Below, in pieces: positions 54,137 through 62,422 of a stretch of DNA of 64,000 bases (the stretch's first letter is position 1; every line of letters starts with the position of its first letter). Origin of the DNA: Gluconobacter frateurii (GTDB lineage Bacteria; Pseudomonadota; Alphaproteobacteria; Acetobacterales; Acetobacteraceae). Below the pieces are notes generated by a model, which did not search any database, was not told the DNA's origin, and saw only the letters and a program-made list of their open reading frames with translations. The DNA is taken from NCBI RefSeq assembly GCF_002723955.1, contig NZ_BEWN01000005.1, forward strand, positions 304,643 to 368,642. Reading direction: 5' to 3'. The translations under genes were made by a program, and so were the position numbers.

Positions 54137-54817
54137 TTAAGCCGCCACCCTCCCCGCCCCATGCCAGGCCAGCCGACGAGTTGCCGTGGCTGCGTGGTCC
54201 GGGTCCAGTTCCATCCCCAGCCAGTCGCGACCAAGATGCTGCGCCGCCACCAGTGACGAACCCGAGCCGGCGAACGGGTCCAGAACCAGGCCACCCACCG
54301 GGCAGAAGGCTTCCACCAGGGGCAGGAGTGAAGCCACCGGCTTTTGCGTCGGGTGCAGCTTGTTGCCGCTATAGGGCATGTCGATTACGTCCGGGATGGG
54401 CTTCGCGGGCGGTGTCACGTTGCCCTTCGCCAGCAGGTAGGCGCTTTCGTGTTCATACCGGAGAAAACGGGAAGAGGATGAATAGGACTTGCGAAAAACG
54501 ATATGCCCGACCATGCGGAACCCGGCTGCTTTCCAGGCATCGGCGAAGAGGTCGATACGGTTCCAGCCATAGAACGAAACCGCAAACCCGCCCCATTTCA
54601 GCACACGGTGCATCTGGTTGAAAGCGGGCCGGAGCCAGCGCGCATTATCGTCATTGCGCACCTTCCGCCCGTCCCTGCCCTGATAGTTCACCAGATAAGG
54701 TGGGTCTGTCAGGATGAAATCCACCGAATTACGGGGGAGTGCGCGCATAAGCTGCACACTGTCGCCATTGAGGATGGTGTTGCGGAAATCGGTTGCCGTG
54801 TTGGCGTTGCCGGTCAT
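54137..54817 (-). CDS. Beta-class DNA (N6-adenine or N4-cytosine) methyltransferase
   Basis: A 226-residue methyltransferase. Motif IV TDPPYLVNY (residues 37-45) precedes motif I LDPFAGSGSSLVAA (about 185-198), the beta-class order. HPTQKPV is the usual motif before motif I. ATG 54817 is chosen as the first codon matching the family; an upstream ATG at 54988 gives an unlike Arg/Pro-rich extension. There is no cognate restriction gene beside it, so it is an orphan enzyme, probably protecting or regulating the element. Confidence 0.9.
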   Translation of the reverse strand: MTGNANTATDFRNTILNGDSVQLMRALPRNSVDFILTDPPYLVNYQGRDGRKVRNDDNARWLRPAFNQMHRVLKWGGFAVSFYGWNRIDLFADAWKAAGFRMVGHIVFRKSYSSSSRFLRYEHESAYLLAKGNVTPPAKPIPDVIDMPYSGNKLHPTQKPVASLLPLVEAFCPVGGLVLDPFAGSGSSLVAAQHLGRDWLGMELDPDHAATATRRLAWHGAGRVAA

Positions 54818-55857
54818 AGTCTTTGCCCTTTGTTCCGCGAGGAACAGCCCCCGCTGTTCCTCTGCCTCGCGGCGAGCAGCGGGGTAGCAACGGCAAGGGC
54901 GACCGGGTCGGAGGGGGATCGCCCAATCTGCACGGAGCACAGCGCAGGAAGATTGGGGATACCGGCCCGGACGGCGCCTCAGGCGCATATCCTTGCCGGC
55001 GCGAGGGCGGAGCCATTAGCCTCTTGGGATCGACGGTTTGTTCATAATCGGGACTACCGAACAGCCGAAGCTGCCTTACTCCGGAAAACCTCTACCTGCA
55101 CCTCGTCCCGGCTGGATAGAAGTGTCAAAATATAGGCTGTTATACAGATCAAGTTTCGAAATAAAAAACTGGCTTTCTCCAACCCACCGATCTCACCGTT
55201 GCAGCCAAGGAACTGAGCGCGGACGGGGCCTATTTCCGCATCCATCACTTCTCACAGCAGCTTACTTCGCCCTTCCCGCCGATGGCCGCAGTGGGTGCGA
55301 AGACCACCCGCATCAAGATCGGCACCACCGTCATCGGCATACACTATAGAGCCTGTCCTTCGTGGTCGAAAACGCGGTGACGAACAATTTCAGCTGGACG
55401 TAAGCCTAGGACCATCTGAGCAAATGATCAAAAATTAGCGGCATTTCGGCAAACAACCAACGACGAATAGATCTCATCATATACGTCACGTTTTACCGTT
55501 GATTGCAAAATTTGGTCAGTCCTCCTGGAATATCTACCCTCTATTAATTGCATACATGTTCGGCGGCCCATAAACGCTTTGCCCCTGTTCGCACCCTCAT
55601 CTCGGTTATTAGAATCCTAGCTTCAAACTCAATGGTTGGCATGTATTAATTTAGCGATATCTGAGACTTCGGACAAATGTCGCATGTGCCATGGAAAGGC
55701 CTCGAGGCTGGCAGAATACTTCTAAAAAATCTTCAAATGGACTAATCGTGATGTCCAATAGGGCACATTAGATAAATCCCCCTATCTTGACCACTTTGTA
55801 AAGCCGAGGCAGCCTGCATGTGCTGCTCTTTTGGGGAGAACAGCAATCGGGGGAGCT
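54818..55857. other. Long intergenic containing a luciferase-like gene fragment
   Basis: About 1 kb with one recognisable gene remnant (55200-55364). The A+T content rises after 55370, and no other gene can be supported. The promoter of the three-gene operon should lie in 55700-55850. Confidence 0.45.
55200..55364 (+). pseudogene. LLM-class flavin monooxygenase fragment
   Basis: The frame reads AKELSADGAYFRIHHF, then SPFPPMAAVGAKTTRIKIGTTVIG. This is the N-terminal region of bacterial luciferase-like oxidoreductases. It has no start and stops after about 55 residues: a relic of an older gene. Confidence 0.6.
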
Positions 55858-56487
55858 ATGACTGCTTTCAAAGCAATCTATGTGACCGGCGCGCCCGCGT
55901 CCGGGAAAAGCTCGACGATGGCGATGCTGAAGGAGCGGATTCCTGAGCTGAATGTATGGGAATATGGCGCTCGACTCACGAGTTTCCTTCAGGAGCGTGG
56001 TGCGGCACTTACTAACCAGGACGAACTTCGTTCTCTGTCAGCTGGGATGGCCACACCAGCTGACATCAACGCGCTGGACGATCAGTTGCTAGCGTGGATG
56101 AGACACAACCGCCAGACTGGTCATAGCGTCGTCGACAGTCATTCGGTAACGAAGGAAGAGTATGGATTCCGGGTCACAGCCTTCTCAGCCGAACGCTTCC
56201 GACAGCTGGCACCAGACGAAATCTGGCTATTCTACGTAGAACCCGAGATCACCAGCGAGCGGATAGCCAGGAACGCGGCGGGACGTCCAATGATTTCCTT
56301 GGAAGAGGCCCGGATTCACAACGCCTCACAGGCTTCGGTCGCCTGCACGTACGGGGTTGTGTCCGGATGCCCAGTCTATATGTTCGATACTAACGTTGAT
56401 CAAGAGAAACTCGTCGATCGGCTTGCCCGGCGCCTAAAAAATAGAAATCATGCTGAGCAAGAGGAGTTCCGTAATGCGGCAGGTTGA
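55858..56487 (+). CDS. Adenylate-kinase-like P-loop protein
   Basis: A 209-residue P-loop nucleotide kinase-like protein. Walker A GAPASGKSS is near residues 11-19; NQDELRSLSAG and a later DSHSVTKEEYGFR (lid-like) recall archaeal-type adenylate kinases. GGGGGAG directly precedes ATG 55858. First gene of a three-gene operon; it overlaps the next gene by 14 bases. Role unknown; phosphorylation of a nucleotide or ligand used by the partner enzymes is a guess. Confidence 0.75.
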   Translation: MTAFKAIYVTGAPASGKSSTMAMLKERIPELNVWEYGARLTSFLQERGAALTNQDELRSLSAGMATPADINALDDQLLAWMRHNRQTGHSVVDSHSVTKEEYGFRVTAFSAERFRQLAPDEIWLFYVEPEITSERIARNAAGRPMISLEEARIHNASQASVACTYGVVSGCPVYMFDTNVDQEKLVDRLARRLKNRNHAEQEEFRNAAG

Positions 56488-57307
56488 CCTAAGAGAGGCG
56501 GTCAATGCCGTGTCCGATGTCGTGCAAAATCGGCCGCGTCCGCTCCGCGAATTTGATCAAATTCATATGAAAACAGGCGACATGGTCTTACAGAGTGAGA
56601 TTGTGGCGGATTGGGCCAACGGGAAGCGCCTTGCGTTCATCGGTGATGGCGACGCAGTCAGCGTATGCGTCGCCTATCTGAAAGCACGTGGAGTACTTGA
56701 TTTCGGCCCGACAAAGATCACGGTCTACGATTTTGACGAGCGGACGGTGCAGGCCGTCAAACGGTTTGCTGATCGCGAGCGACTCGAGAATCTTGATGCG
56801 GTACTCTACAACTGTCTGGATGCATTCCCCGACAGCACCAAATACGATTGCTTCTATACCAACCCCCCATGGGGTGCATCGAACAAAGGCGAGAGTGTCA
56901 ACGTGTTCGTCCAGCGCGGTATCGAAGCTATACGATACGACGGCGATGGCATGATCGTCATTGCAGATGACGATGAGCTGCCTTGGCCCAAGGAAGTACT
57001 TGGTAATGTCCAGGCCTACGCATCCAGCAGAGGCTTCTATGTCTCGAAAATGCAGCGGAAGCTGCACGGCTATCATCTCGATGATGCTCCAGACCTGAAG
57101 TCCTGCAATCTCTATGTGAGCGCACTTCCTGGTAATGTGACTAAAGCGGTGCCGAGCGAGGCGGTAATCGATCGGGAGCGGCTACAGCACTTCTACGGTC
57201 AGTCAAAAGGGCCTCGGGTGCGTTATGTACGTGAATGCAAGAAGCCTGACTATGGCATGGCGCCGCAGGAAGAATATAAATTTGATCTACTGGAGAAACC
57301 GGAGTGA
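56474..57307 (+). CDS. BpsA (bis-aminopropyl spermidine synthase)-like enzyme
   Basis: A 277-residue Rossmann-fold enzyme of the BpsA C-terminal (former DUF43) family. Ligand site FIGDGDAVSVCVAYL is near residue 57 and YDCFYTNPPWGASNKGES near 130. The NPPW is also the motif IV form of amino-methyltransferases. True BpsA makes branched polyamines in thermophiles. In a mesophile, beside a kinase and an unknown protein, another aminopropyl or methyl transfer is plausible. GAGGAG lies 7 bases before ATG 56474. The stop overlaps the next start. Confidence 0.75.
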   Translation: MRQVDLREAVNAVSDVVQNRPRPLREFDQIHMKTGDMVLQSEIVADWANGKRLAFIGDGDAVSVCVAYLKARGVLDFGPTKITVYDFDERTVQAVKRFADRERLENLDAVLYNCLDAFPDSTKYDCFYTNPPWGASNKGESVNVFVQRGIEAIRYDGDGMIVIADDDELPWPKEVLGNVQAYASSRGFYVSKMQRKLHGYHLDDAPDLKSCNLYVSALPGNVTKAVPSEAVIDRERLQHFYGQSKGPRVRYVRECKKPDYGMAPQEEYKFDLLEKPE

Positions 57308-57900
57308 ACGAGATCATCCATCCCGGCGCCGGCCTTCTTTTCATGAAGGTGGGAACGCACGCGCAAGAGAGCTTGGCAGATATCATTGCCCGGAAACGCA
57401 AAGAAATCGACAAGGTCGGTCACACCATGTGGGGTTACGGCGGAAACACTTGCCACCCGACCTCCATGGTGCAGCCATTCGCGCGTACCTATGCAGCGCG
57501 GCGTGAGCCGATCCATCTCGTCATGGAAGAAATGGTTTCTAACCATTTTGCTGAACCGCTCTGTGCGGCGGAGTCTTCTTCCGACGGGATAAATTGGCAG
57601 ACGATCCCCGAGGCAATCGAAGTGCGCGGTTCGCGCTATGCACTGGTGATTCGCGATCTCCGAGCGGTTTCATTGACGTTGCCGCTGCAGCAGACGATGG
57701 TGCCGGTCGGACCAAATACCGGGCGCCTCGGCGCTCGCTATGTCAATGGTCGCGTCGATAAGGCCTGCCTAACCGTACTGGATAAAGCCGAGCTGCTGAA
57801 CGACGTGACCAAATGCGAACGTCCGATTCATCTCGTGGCTACGATGGCCGATCCTTACGCGGTATTTCTACGGAATTTTCGCCCTAAGACCGGTGACTAA
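57304..57900 (+). CDS. Unrecognised protein, third gene of the operon
   Basis: A 198-residue protein starting at GTG 57304 (4-base GTGA overlap with the BpsA-like gene). It contains a well-formed motif, GHTMWGYGGNTCHPTSMVQPFA, rich in G, H and C. An IHLVMEEMVSNHFAEP segment follows, then a beta-rich second half. I do not know the family. Its 3' end overlaps the convergent PIN-like gene by 33 bases. Tight coupling suggests that it acts with the two upstream proteins. Confidence 0.7.
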   Translation: MNEIIHPGAGLLFMKVGTHAQESLADIIARKRKEIDKVGHTMWGYGGNTCHPTSMVQPFARTYAARREPIHLVMEEMVSNHFAEPLCAAESSSDGINWQTIPEAIEVRGSRYALVIRDLRAVSLTLPLQQTMVPVGPNTGRLGARYVNGRVDKACLTVLDKAELLNDVTKCERPIHLVATMADPYAVFLRNFRPKTGD

Positions 57901-58524
57901 CATCGCACCGCTTCGCCTGCGAAGATCGTTAGTATAGCTGTCCAATCCGGCGACAATATCTTTGGCTGTTACTATAGAGGTCGCACAGGCGAAGCATGCT
58001 GTAAGAGCTTTGTCTGCCGTAGCTTCCGCACAGATGCGTCTCCGAACATCCATATGCGGGATCGTGTCGAGGATGTAAGCGAACAACTGCTCCACGCAGG
58101 CAAGCTTTCCTTCGGCGTCGACAAGGCCAATCTCGGCCATGGCAATGATCGCTCGCTTGTCGCCAGTGATGAGAAGAGGACAGCCGCGCTTCAGCAAAAT
58201 GGCCACCAATTGACTCTCACCCATGTCGAATTCGAGCGCCTTATTCGTAGCCAACTCCTCCAACTCAGCCGCCATTTCAATCTCGTCAGCCGTGGGCTCT
58301 AGCAGTTGTACATGCGCCAACAACTCTTCAAGCGCGTCGACAGCGGCTTCCGGATCTGTGAGGTGACAGTTTCTGCTTAACCGTGAGCGAAGCGTAAAGC
58401 GGGCGATGCTAAGCAGAGAGGGTGCAACATCGTCAATGGTGGTGAGTGCCACCAGTTCTCCGTGACACCTGTAAGCGCACGATTTGAGGATTACGTCGTT
58501 GTCAAGCAGGACGCGTTCAGACAT
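57868..58524 (-). CDS. PIN-like protein, partner of the ImmA-type protease
   Basis: A 218-residue protein with a PIN-like pattern: Asp in LLDNDVILK at the N terminus, Glu/Asp in FDMGESQLVAIL, and ITGDKRAI. It is longer than VapC. The start overlaps the stop of the ImmA-like gene by 8 bases. Pairs of an XRE/COG2856-type protein with a PIN protein are a predicted toxin-antitoxin class, so it is probably the toxin. Confidence 0.7.
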   Translation of the reverse strand: MSERVLLDNDVILKSCAYRCHGELVALTTIDDVAPSLLSIARFTLRSRLSRNCHLTDPEAAVDALEELLAHVQLLEPTADEIEMAAELEELATNKALEFDMGESQLVAILLKRGCPLLITGDKRAIIAMAEIGLVDAEGKLACVEQLFAYILDTIPHMDVRRRICAEATADKALTACFACATSIVTAKDIVAGLDSYTNDLRRRSGAMLVTGLRAKIP

Positions 58525-59524
58525 CGGTACCCATTACTTTACGGAGGTATTCGGCGCTATCCTGCCCAATTTCTCCCCATTCCAGTTGGGTTATGGCTTG
58601 GGCGTTGATATCGCGCCAAATCGGCCCTCCCTGCCGCTGATATATGAACTTTAAGGCCGACATAGCTTGCGGCCAGGCCCCTGTCCGATGAGCGAGACAT
58701 AGGGCGAGCATTGCAGGATCAATACCTTGTTGTGGCCCGACCCGCAGCACGGCAGCTGCAAGCGTAGGCGCGTTGAAGTCGGTGGTGCTAGCGGTAATAT
58801 AGGGATCTGGTCGACCTGTCAGGAGTGAAAGCGCGAACGTATCAGCTTCCTTTTCCTGGTCATCCGGATGCGTGACGGTCGCAGGATCCTTGAGATCGAC
58901 GAGTGCCGGAGCGCCGATGAGGTGGTTCAGGATGATGTGACCAAGCTCATGGGCGAGGGTGAAGGCGATCGGCGCGGGATAGCGAGCATCGCGTCCAAGA
59001 AGAATAGCGTAGCGTTCGTCTACCTTCACCACCATGGCATGCATGGATTTTGCTTCGAGCGGAAACACGCGCAGATGGATGACTGGAATGCCGACACCCC
59101 AGCAGAGCGCGAGTAGTCCCCCTAGATCGACATATTGCTGACCGGCAAGAATCGCTTCCCGAATAACGAAGGCGTCAAGTCCATCAAGACTGCCATTTCG
59201 CGGAGTGGCGCGTACGAGCAGTCGCCCGATGGTCATTCCGAAACTGGTTAGTGCTGCCTGATGCGCCTCGTCCTCGGCGGAGAGATTCTTGAACTTTGCT
59301 TCGTCATTCCAAACAAATTCTACGCGTTCTCCCAAAAGCCCTCTAGGAGAAACGCCTAATCGACGTGCCAAAGCAAACCGCAGTTCGGCTCGGCCAGAGG
59401 CGTCATTAGCTAATTCGTCGCTCCACCAAGACGGCCATGCCGCCTGGATAACCTGATCACTCAGACCAGCTGCGCGCAGGCCGCGTCTCAATTTGGCGGT
59501 GTCAGGATCCAAGCTATCTCCCAA
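58517..59524 (-). CDS. ImmA/IrrE-family metallopeptidase (COG2856)
   Basis: A 335-residue protein. The zinc-protease motif ALAHELGHIILNH is near residues 188-200, with a later Glu in DDQEKEADTFALSLL. The N-terminal ~100 residues are helical and resemble a degenerate helix-turn-helix (ARRLGVSPRGLLGERV). ImmA proteases cut repressors upon stress. Coupled to the PIN-like gene by overlap, it probably acts as its antitoxin or releasing factor. Confidence 0.85.
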   Translation of the reverse strand: MGDSLDPDTAKLRRGLRAAGLSDQVIQAAWPSWWSDELANDASGRAELRFALARRLGVSPRGLLGERVEFVWNDEAKFKNLSAEDEAHQAALTSFGMTIGRLLVRATPRNGSLDGLDAFVIREAILAGQQYVDLGGLLALCWGVGIPVIHLRVFPLEAKSMHAMVVKVDERYAILLGRDARYPAPIAFTLAHELGHIILNHLIGAPALVDLKDPATVTHPDDQEKEADTFALSLLTGRPDPYITASTTDFNAPTLAAAVLRVGPQQGIDPAMLALCLAHRTGAWPQAMSALKFIYQRQGGPIWRDINAQAITQLEWGEIGQDSAEYLRKVMGTDV

Positions 59525-59576
59525 TACGTTGAATTATATCCCGCCTAGCACAGTGAACTGGCGTTGTCCAAGCACG

Positions 59577-60335
59577 TCAAAGAAGCAGCGCCTCGGCCTT
59601 TCTGCGAACGGTGCGCGTTGTTGAACCTCGCACGCGAGAGACTAGTTCCAGCCATTCATCCGTACTCCCGTTGAACGAGGCGATATTTGCAATTGCCTTA
59701 GAGTCGAGCTCACGGGGATCGGACAAGCGAACCCAGTAGCCACCAGTCAGCCACGCAACGACATTCGCCTCATAAGCGGGTGACTGGTTTGGTTCAGCAA
59801 CTTGCCTGAGCAGCGCGGTCACCTGGGATGCGCCTATGGGCGCCCCTACTCCACTCACGTTTCGAAAGGCGCCAGGATCGAACGGAACGCCCCGGATAAG
59901 TCTCAACGGCGTATCCGAGTAGCACATCAGAGCATAATGCCTCTTTTTCGCCCCTTTCGCACTTTCGCCTCGGCTCGTGACAAGAGCCGATTTTGGCAAT
60001 AGACGCTCAATCCCATTCTCATCGACATATCGGCGCCAAACCACAGTACGGCTTGGAGCCATATCGACCGCCTTAGGCTTGGACTTCATGGTAGAGAAAA
60101 CGATCGGGATCGGCATGCCCATGAGCGCCAGCTTGCGAATTGCGGTCGCGGGGGCATTACCTACCCCCCAGAGGAACAGTCCCTGTCCGGCCTGCCGCTC
60201 CCGCTCTTTACGGTCGATGATAGCGTCGAGAGACTGCCCTGCTTCGGACTGCATCCGCGACCAGCAGACATAAGCTTCCAAAGCAGAATTGGCGCTCTTC
60301 AGCGGCCGGGGCGAAATCGGTCTAATGAACGACAT
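59577..60335 (-). CDS. Unrecognised 252-residue protein
   Basis: Starts MSFIRPISPRPLKSANSALEAYVCW, with a central GLFLWGVGNAPATAIRKL and a Lys/Arg-rich end (STTRTVRRKAEALLL). No transmembrane segments. It lies 52 bases upstream of the ImmA-like gene on the same strand and is probably in the same operon. Family not recognised; context suggests a part of, or neighbour to, the toxin-antitoxin or defence cargo. Confidence 0.6.
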   Translation of the reverse strand: MSFIRPISPRPLKSANSALEAYVCWSRMQSEAGQSLDAIIDRKERERQAGQGLFLWGVGNAPATAIRKLALMGMPIPIVFSTMKSKPKAVDMAPSRTVVWRRYVDENGIERLLPKSALVTSRGESAKGAKKRHYALMCYSDTPLRLIRGVPFDPGAFRNVSGVGAPIGASQVTALLRQVAEPNQSPAYEANVVAWLTGGYWVRLSDPRELDSKAIANIASFNGSTDEWLELVSRVRGSTTRTVRRKAEALLL

Positions 60336-60724
60336 TGACTTCCTGAAAGTTCCATTGGAGGGCGAACAAAGTCCGCGTATGCCAAAAAATAAGCCTTATC
60401 ACGATGGATTACCGTGGAAATAATCTATCGCTGGATGTCGACAAATTGTCCCATTTTATCCCATGAGCCAACCCCCCGGCAGCGATCCGTTTACTGACTT
60501 AGTCGGTGATGGCGTCTGAGGCGCACGGATCGACGGCGGCCCACACGGATAGCAAGACGCTGGCACCTTTGCGGTTAGCGGTCTTTGTGTGTAGGGTCAC
60601 TACGACCGCAGCGCACTCCCTTCGTTGTTTCTAGTCGATGCGTCCAGCAGTACGATACAGCTTCACACGGCGTGTTCTGGCTACGCTTGTCTCATGAACT
60701 TTCTATGAGGCATATTCGCAGGTC
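60336..60724. other. Intergenic, divergent promoter region
   Basis: About 390 bases between divergent genes. It likely has promoters for both; no clear site was identified. Confidence 0.4.
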
Positions 60725-61933
60725 ATGAAGAAGCGTTATCCATTTGCCGACCTGACCTCCTGCGATCTCGTCATTGATGCCACTTACGAGAGCAATCGCA
60801 CAGTAAAAAATGTCGCCGGCGAGCCATTAGCTCCGTTGACAGGGACTGGCAATCAGGGAGGTTTCCGGTATTGCGGCCCGAATAAAGCCCCGAAGCTAGT
60901 TGTGCTTTACAGCACCCTGGCCGAGCCGAATTGGCCGGACGCCTTGGATGAAGAGAATGGCGTGTTTGTTTACTACGGCGACAATCGGAAACCCGGTTAC
61001 GAACTTCACGATCGGAAGGCAGGCCGCGGCGGCAATCAAATCCTTCGGCAGTCCTTCGAGCTGGCGCACGCTGGTCGCGAGGGTCGAATCAAGGTTCCGC
61101 CTTTTTTGGTATTCGCCAAAGGCGAGGGACGCGACGCGGTTTTCAAGGGCCTCGCCGTTCCTGGCGCAGCCCACCTTGACCCCTCCAATGATCTCGTCGC
61201 CGTTTGGAAGAGCGTCGATGGTCAACGCTTCCAAAACTACCGGGCCGTCTTTACCATCCTGAAATTAGACGTCGTCCCACGGGCCTGGATCACTGAACTT
61301 CAGAGGGGGGAAGCGCTCGGAGCGTCATGCCCGGCTGTATGGCGACAATGGATCGCGACGGGAAAAGCAACAGCGCTACGCGCCGAACGGGTGACACGCG
61401 TTCGCTCAAAAGCGCAGCAACTCGGCGATCAGCGCCAACGCGAGATCGCTGAGGCAGTTCACGCTCACTTCAGCACTCGCCCACACGCGTTCGAGCATTT
61501 TGCGGCGGACATCACTCGCTTAATGGATCCAAACGTCGTCAGCATCGACGTGACTCGTGCCAGCCGAGACGGCGGACGTGACGCCGTAGGCAAATATCGT
61601 ATCGGACAGTCGCAAAACTGCGTGACCGTAGACTTTGCTATGGAAGCGAAGTGCTACAGGCCGTCGTCTGGATTGGGAGTTGATGTGATGTCACGTTTGA
61701 TTTCGCGACTACGCCACAGGCAATTCGGGATGTTAATAACGACGAGCTATCTTGGCGATCAGCCGTATAAAGAAATCGTCGAAGACGAGCATCCGATTGT
61801 TGTATGTTCTGGTGGGGACTTAGCCGAACTCCTTATTTCTAAACGCGACTTATCTTCGGCAGATGCAGTTAGAACTTGGTTAGACCAGACCTATCCAGCA
61901 ACGTCATTGCCCACTGATCTACAGATATTATAG
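60725..61933 (+). CDS. AspBHI/MspJI-like modification-dependent restriction endonuclease
   Basis: A 402-residue enzyme. The N-terminal ~200 residues resemble the SRA-like AspBHI sensor domain (TGTGNQGGFRYCG, FLVFAKGEGRDAVFKGLAVPG). The C-terminal ~170 residues are a PD-(D/E)xK, Mrr-like nuclease (RASRDGGRDAVGKYRIG, MEAKCY, FGMLITTSYLGDQPYKEI). Such enzymes cut DNA carrying 5-methylcytosine or hydroxymethylcytosine, as found in some phages. It needs no companion methyltransferase. Confidence 0.82.
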   Translation: MKKRYPFADLTSCDLVIDATYESNRTVKNVAGEPLAPLTGTGNQGGFRYCGPNKAPKLVVLYSTLAEPNWPDALDEENGVFVYYGDNRKPGYELHDRKAGRGGNQILRQSFELAHAGREGRIKVPPFLVFAKGEGRDAVFKGLAVPGAAHLDPSNDLVAVWKSVDGQRFQNYRAVFTILKLDVVPRAWITELQRGEALGASCPAVWRQWIATGKATALRAERVTRVRSKAQQLGDQRQREIAEAVHAHFSTRPHAFEHFAADITRLMDPNVVSIDVTRASRDGGRDAVGKYRIGQSQNCVTVDFAMEAKCYRPSSGLGVDVMSRLISRLRHRQFGMLITTSYLGDQPYKEIVEDEHPIVVCSGGDLAELLISKRDLSSADAVRTWLDQTYPATSLPTDLQIL

Positions 61934-62220
61934 GCCTGCCACGTTCAGGGGGGATGGAATCGAAGATATGGTCGCTAATCCGCCCTTCTAGAAAGATGGC
62001 GCTGCCGCGTCTTTCACACTCCGCCTTCCCCACTCGAGCCAGCGTCATACGCAAGTAATTGTGCGACGCACCTATATCCGGGACTACCCATAACTACGAT
62101 TCCGTACGCTGGCACACGCGCGGGCACGACGCTCCATATTACCGTTTTCCATTGAAATAACAGTCATCTGTCCGGATCGTGTGTCTGTTTTCCTTGCCAT
62201 ACGGTCGGAAGAGAGCAACG
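61934..62220. other. Intergenic before the recombinase pair
   Basis: About 290 bases with no supportable gene. The attachment site or recombinase promoter may lie here; neither can be fixed from one end. Confidence 0.4.
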
Positions 62221-62409
62221 ATGACGGACAGACCCAGCCAGTCCATTGCCCCAGCATATCGGCCGCCAGAGCCCGAGTTGCGGCTCATCCTGCGCCCCAA
62301 TGCCCCCGACCCGCGCCTGTTGGCCCTGGTCCGCCTCATCGCCCGTCGTGCGGCACGGGACTGGTTCCGGTCGCAGCAACAGGAGCAGCGCCGCCGCTCC
62401 GGACCGTAA
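62221..62409 (+). CDS. Small conserved protein before the serine recombinase
   Basis: A 62-residue protein (APAYRPPEPELRLILRPNAPDPRLLALVRLIARRAARDWF) rich in Arg and Pro. It lies 13 bases upstream of the recombinase on the same strand. Similar small proteins recur before large serine recombinases on alphaproteobacterial elements (recalled). A directionality factor is possible but unproven. Confidence 0.6.
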   Translation: MTDRPSQSIAPAYRPPEPELRLILRPNAPDPRLLALVRLIARRAARDWFRSQQQEQRRRSGP

Positions 62410-62422
62410 GGGATGCCTTGTC

